In this document: piece by piece, positions 62,662 through 64,000 of the stretch
Layout: each line of letters opens with the position of its first letter
Position numbering within the stretch: the first letter of the stretch is position 1
Source of the DNA: Burkholderia sp. Nafp2/4-1b
GTDB taxonomy: Bacteria; Pseudomonadota; Gammaproteobacteria; Burkholderiales; Burkholderiaceae
DNA: 64,000 nt
Assembly: GCF_003635165.1 (NCBI RefSeq)
Contig: NZ_ML058608.1
Span: 248,001-312,000 of the forward strand
Direction of reading: 5' to 3'
Position numbers and translations under genes: made by a program
Notes under the pieces: model-generated
What the model saw: the letters and a program-made list of their open reading frames with translations, nothing else
Database searches by the model: none
Told to the model about the DNA's origin: nothing

Positions 62662-63465
62662 TTACCAGGACGCGCCGGGATGCTGGCGCGCGAGACTCTG
62701 CATTTCCGCGAGCAGGTAGCCCATGTGCTCCGAGTGCTCGCCCTGCTTGCCGGTGCTCACGTGCTGCACCGGCGCCGGCAGCGTGAGCGTCGCTTCGGCG
62801 AGCGCATCGTCCACGTCCGCGCGCCAGGCGGCTTCGAGCGCGGCCGGTGCCGGCGCGATGCCCGATGCGGCGATGGCCTCGTCGATCGCGTCGGCCGCGA
62901 AGAATTCGCGCGTGTACGGAATCAGGTAGTCGAGCGCGGCCTGCGCGCGGCGATGCGATTCGTCGGTGCCGTCGCCGAGGCGCACCAGCCATTCGCGTGC
63001 GTGCTGCACGTGGTAGCGGGTCTCCTTCACCGATTTCGCGGCGATCGCGGCGAGCTGCGCGTCCGTCGACGTTTCGAGCGCGCTCCATACGTGCAGCATC
63101 AGCGTCGCATAGAGGAAGTTGCGCACAATCGTCACCGCGTAGTCCTTGTCGGCGTGCGCGGTGCCGGCGATCGGGCCGTAGTGCGGCAGCTCGGCGAGCG
63201 TGAAGTTCGCGAACTCGCGCTCGGTGCGGAAGTACGCGTAATCGTCTTCCGTCTTCGCCGCGCCGGTGAGCTGGCGTTCGAGTTCGGCAGCGTGCGTGTA
63301 CAGCATGCGGGCCTGGCCGATGAGGTCGAGGCTCATGTTGGTGAGCGCGATGTCTTCTTCGAGGATCGGGCCGTGGCCGCACCATTCGGCGTTGCGCTGA
63401 CCGAGGATCAGCGCGTTGTCCGCGAGGCGCAGCACGTAGGAGAGGTGTTCGGGCGTGATCGTCAT
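62662..63465 (-). CDS. paaC: Phenylacetyl-CoA epoxidase subunit PaaC
   Basis: A 267-residue ferritin-like structural subunit that pairs with the catalytic PaaA. Seen: VLRLADNALILGQRNAEWCG, LTNMSLDLIGQARMLYTHAA and TRYHVQHAREWLVRLGDGTD. It is the catalytically inactive relative that stabilises PaaA. Overlaps of operon genes are small, so translation is coupled along paaABCDE. Confidence 0.95.
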   Translation of the reverse strand: MTITPEHLSYVLRLADNALILGQRNAEWCGHGPILEEDIALTNMSLDLIGQARMLYTHAAELERQLTGAAKTEDDYAYFRTEREFANFTLAELPHYGPIAGTAHADKDYAVTIVRNFLYATLMLHVWSALETSTDAQLAAIAAKSVKETRYHVQHAREWLVRLGDGTDESHRRAQAALDYLIPYTREFFAADAIDEAIAASGIAPAPAALEAAWRADVDDALAEATLTLPAPVQHVSTGKQGEHSEHMGYLLAEMQSLARQHPGASW

Positions 63466-63475
63466 GGCGCGGGCG

Positions 63476-63763
63476 TTACATGTGGTTGACTTCGTCGGGC
63501 AGCGTGTAGAACGTCGGATGACGGTAGATCTTGTCGCCCGCCGGTTCGAACAGCTCGGCCTTCTCGGCCGGATCCGATGCGGTGATCGCGGACGACGGCA
63601 CCACCCAGATGCTCACGCCTTCCTGGCGGCGCGTGTAGACGTCGCGCGCCATGCGCAGCGCCATCGACGCGTCGGCCGCGTGCAGGCTGCCGCAATGCTT
63701 GTGGTCGAGGCCCTGCTTGCTGCGCACGAACACTTCCCAGATCGGCCATTCCTTGTTCATCAC
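63476..63763 (-). CDS. paaB: Phenylacetyl-CoA epoxidase subunit PaaB
   Basis: A 95-residue subunit of the ring-epoxidising complex. PIWEVFVRSKQGLDHKHCGS and ARDVYTRRQEGVSIWVV are typical; the C terminus HPTFYTLPDEVNHM matches PaaB. It is thought to bridge the PaaAC units. It is 10 bp from paaC. Confidence 0.95.
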   Translation of the reverse strand: MMNKEWPIWEVFVRSKQGLDHKHCGSLHAADASMALRMARDVYTRRQEGVSIWVVPSSAITASDPAEKAELFEPAGDKIYRHPTFYTLPDEVNHM

Positions 63764-63796
63764 TCTCTCCTGAATCCTGTATTCGATGGTTGCCGC

Positions 63797-64000
63797 TCAG
63801 GCGGCGTGCTGTTCGGCGCGGGCGCGGCGCTTCGCTTCGTGCGCGAGCGCGGCTTCGCGCACCCAGGCGCCGTCGTCGTGCGCCTTCACGCGGGTCGCGA
63901 GACGCTCCTTGTTGCACGGGCCGTCGCCGTTGACGACGCGCCAGAATTCATCCCAGTCGATCGTGCCGTAGTCGTGGTGGCCGCGCGCGTCGTTCCACTT
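63797..64000 (-). CDS. paaA: Phenylacetyl-CoA epoxidase catalytic subunit PaaA (C-terminal part; rest beyond window)
   Basis: The minus-strand frame is open to the right window edge. The 67 residues seen, starting KWNDARGHHDYGTIDWDEFW and ending EAKRRARAEQHAA, match the C terminus of PaaA, the di-iron subunit that forms ring-1,2-epoxyphenylacetyl-CoA. It lies 33 bp upstream of paaB. The iron-ligand part lies outside the window. Confidence 0.93.
   Translation of the reverse strand, partial: KWNDARGHHDYGTIDWDEFWRVVNGDGPCNKERLATRVKAHDDGAWVREAALAHEAKRRARAEQHAA

Overview
The window is about 67% GC, densely coded, and reads as chromosome 1 of a Burkholderia, most likely a Burkholderia cepacia complex member. 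This rests on gene content and order: flhA-flhF-flhG-fliA, an ahcY gene behind an S-adenosylhomocysteine riboswitch, DUF2957 lipoproteins, an H-NS-like protein of the short Burkholderia type, and the paaABCDE block beside a TetR gene. No species assignment was computed. There is no prophage, insertion sequence or CRISPR array. Most genes are chromosomal housekeeping or catabolic genes.

Layout. 1-5.1 kb: end of a flagellar operon (flhA partial, flhF, flhG, fliA). 5.1-8.2 kb: methyl-cycle unit (SAH riboswitch, ahcY, a four-helix membrane protein, metF). 8.2-18.3 kb: amidase, dienelactone hydrolase-like protein, nitronate monooxygenase, a branched-chain amino acid binding protein, an MFS transporter, a HugZ-like flavin protein, an H-NS-like protein, a CDF cation exporter and an Lrp regulator. 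18.3-24.4 kb: exonuclease and metallo-beta-lactamase fold pair, rlpA behind a long structured leader, rsmI diverging from yraN-diaA-dolP-cytochrome c, and tRNA-Ala(CGC). 24.5-36.4 kb: D-glucarate genes gudD/gudP, a LysR/GST divergent pair, DUF2239 with a frameshifted carotenoid oxygenase, a MacAB-like ABC export operon and a small Ala/Lys-rich secreted protein. 36.4-49.4 kb: Mut7-C protein, a beta-hydroxyacid dehydrogenase, a LysE exporter, a divergent MFS/LysR pair, a short sRNA gene, an OmpW-like/DUF2957 operon, argC, a WrbA-like flavoprotein, a PEBP-like protein and pyrE. 49.8-64 kb: malic enzyme, fused indolepyruvate oxidoreductase, a small secreted protein, hppD with a divergent Lrp gene, a GNAT protein, a PaaR-like regulator, a DUF1835 protein and the phenylacetyl-CoA epoxidase operon paaA(partial)-B-C-D-E.

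The most interesting element is a ~60-nt sRNA gene at about 41628-41688. It has a well-spaced promoter, a strong terminator and two copies of an anti-Shine-Dalgarno 9-mer. Its seed is exactly complementary to the extended ribosome binding sites of gudP and iorAB (10 and 12 nt) and shorter in hppD and both DUF2957 genes (8 nt), all in this window. This suggests one sRNA acting at start sites across catabolic and envelope genes. A second theme is short tandem repeats (7, 8, 10, 11 and 26 bp units, plus a duplicated gene 3' end) that repeatedly sit at or across stop codons. A third is a set of uncharacterised palindromic operator-like sites upstream of livK, hns, DUF2239, DUF2957, iorAB and the GNAT gene.
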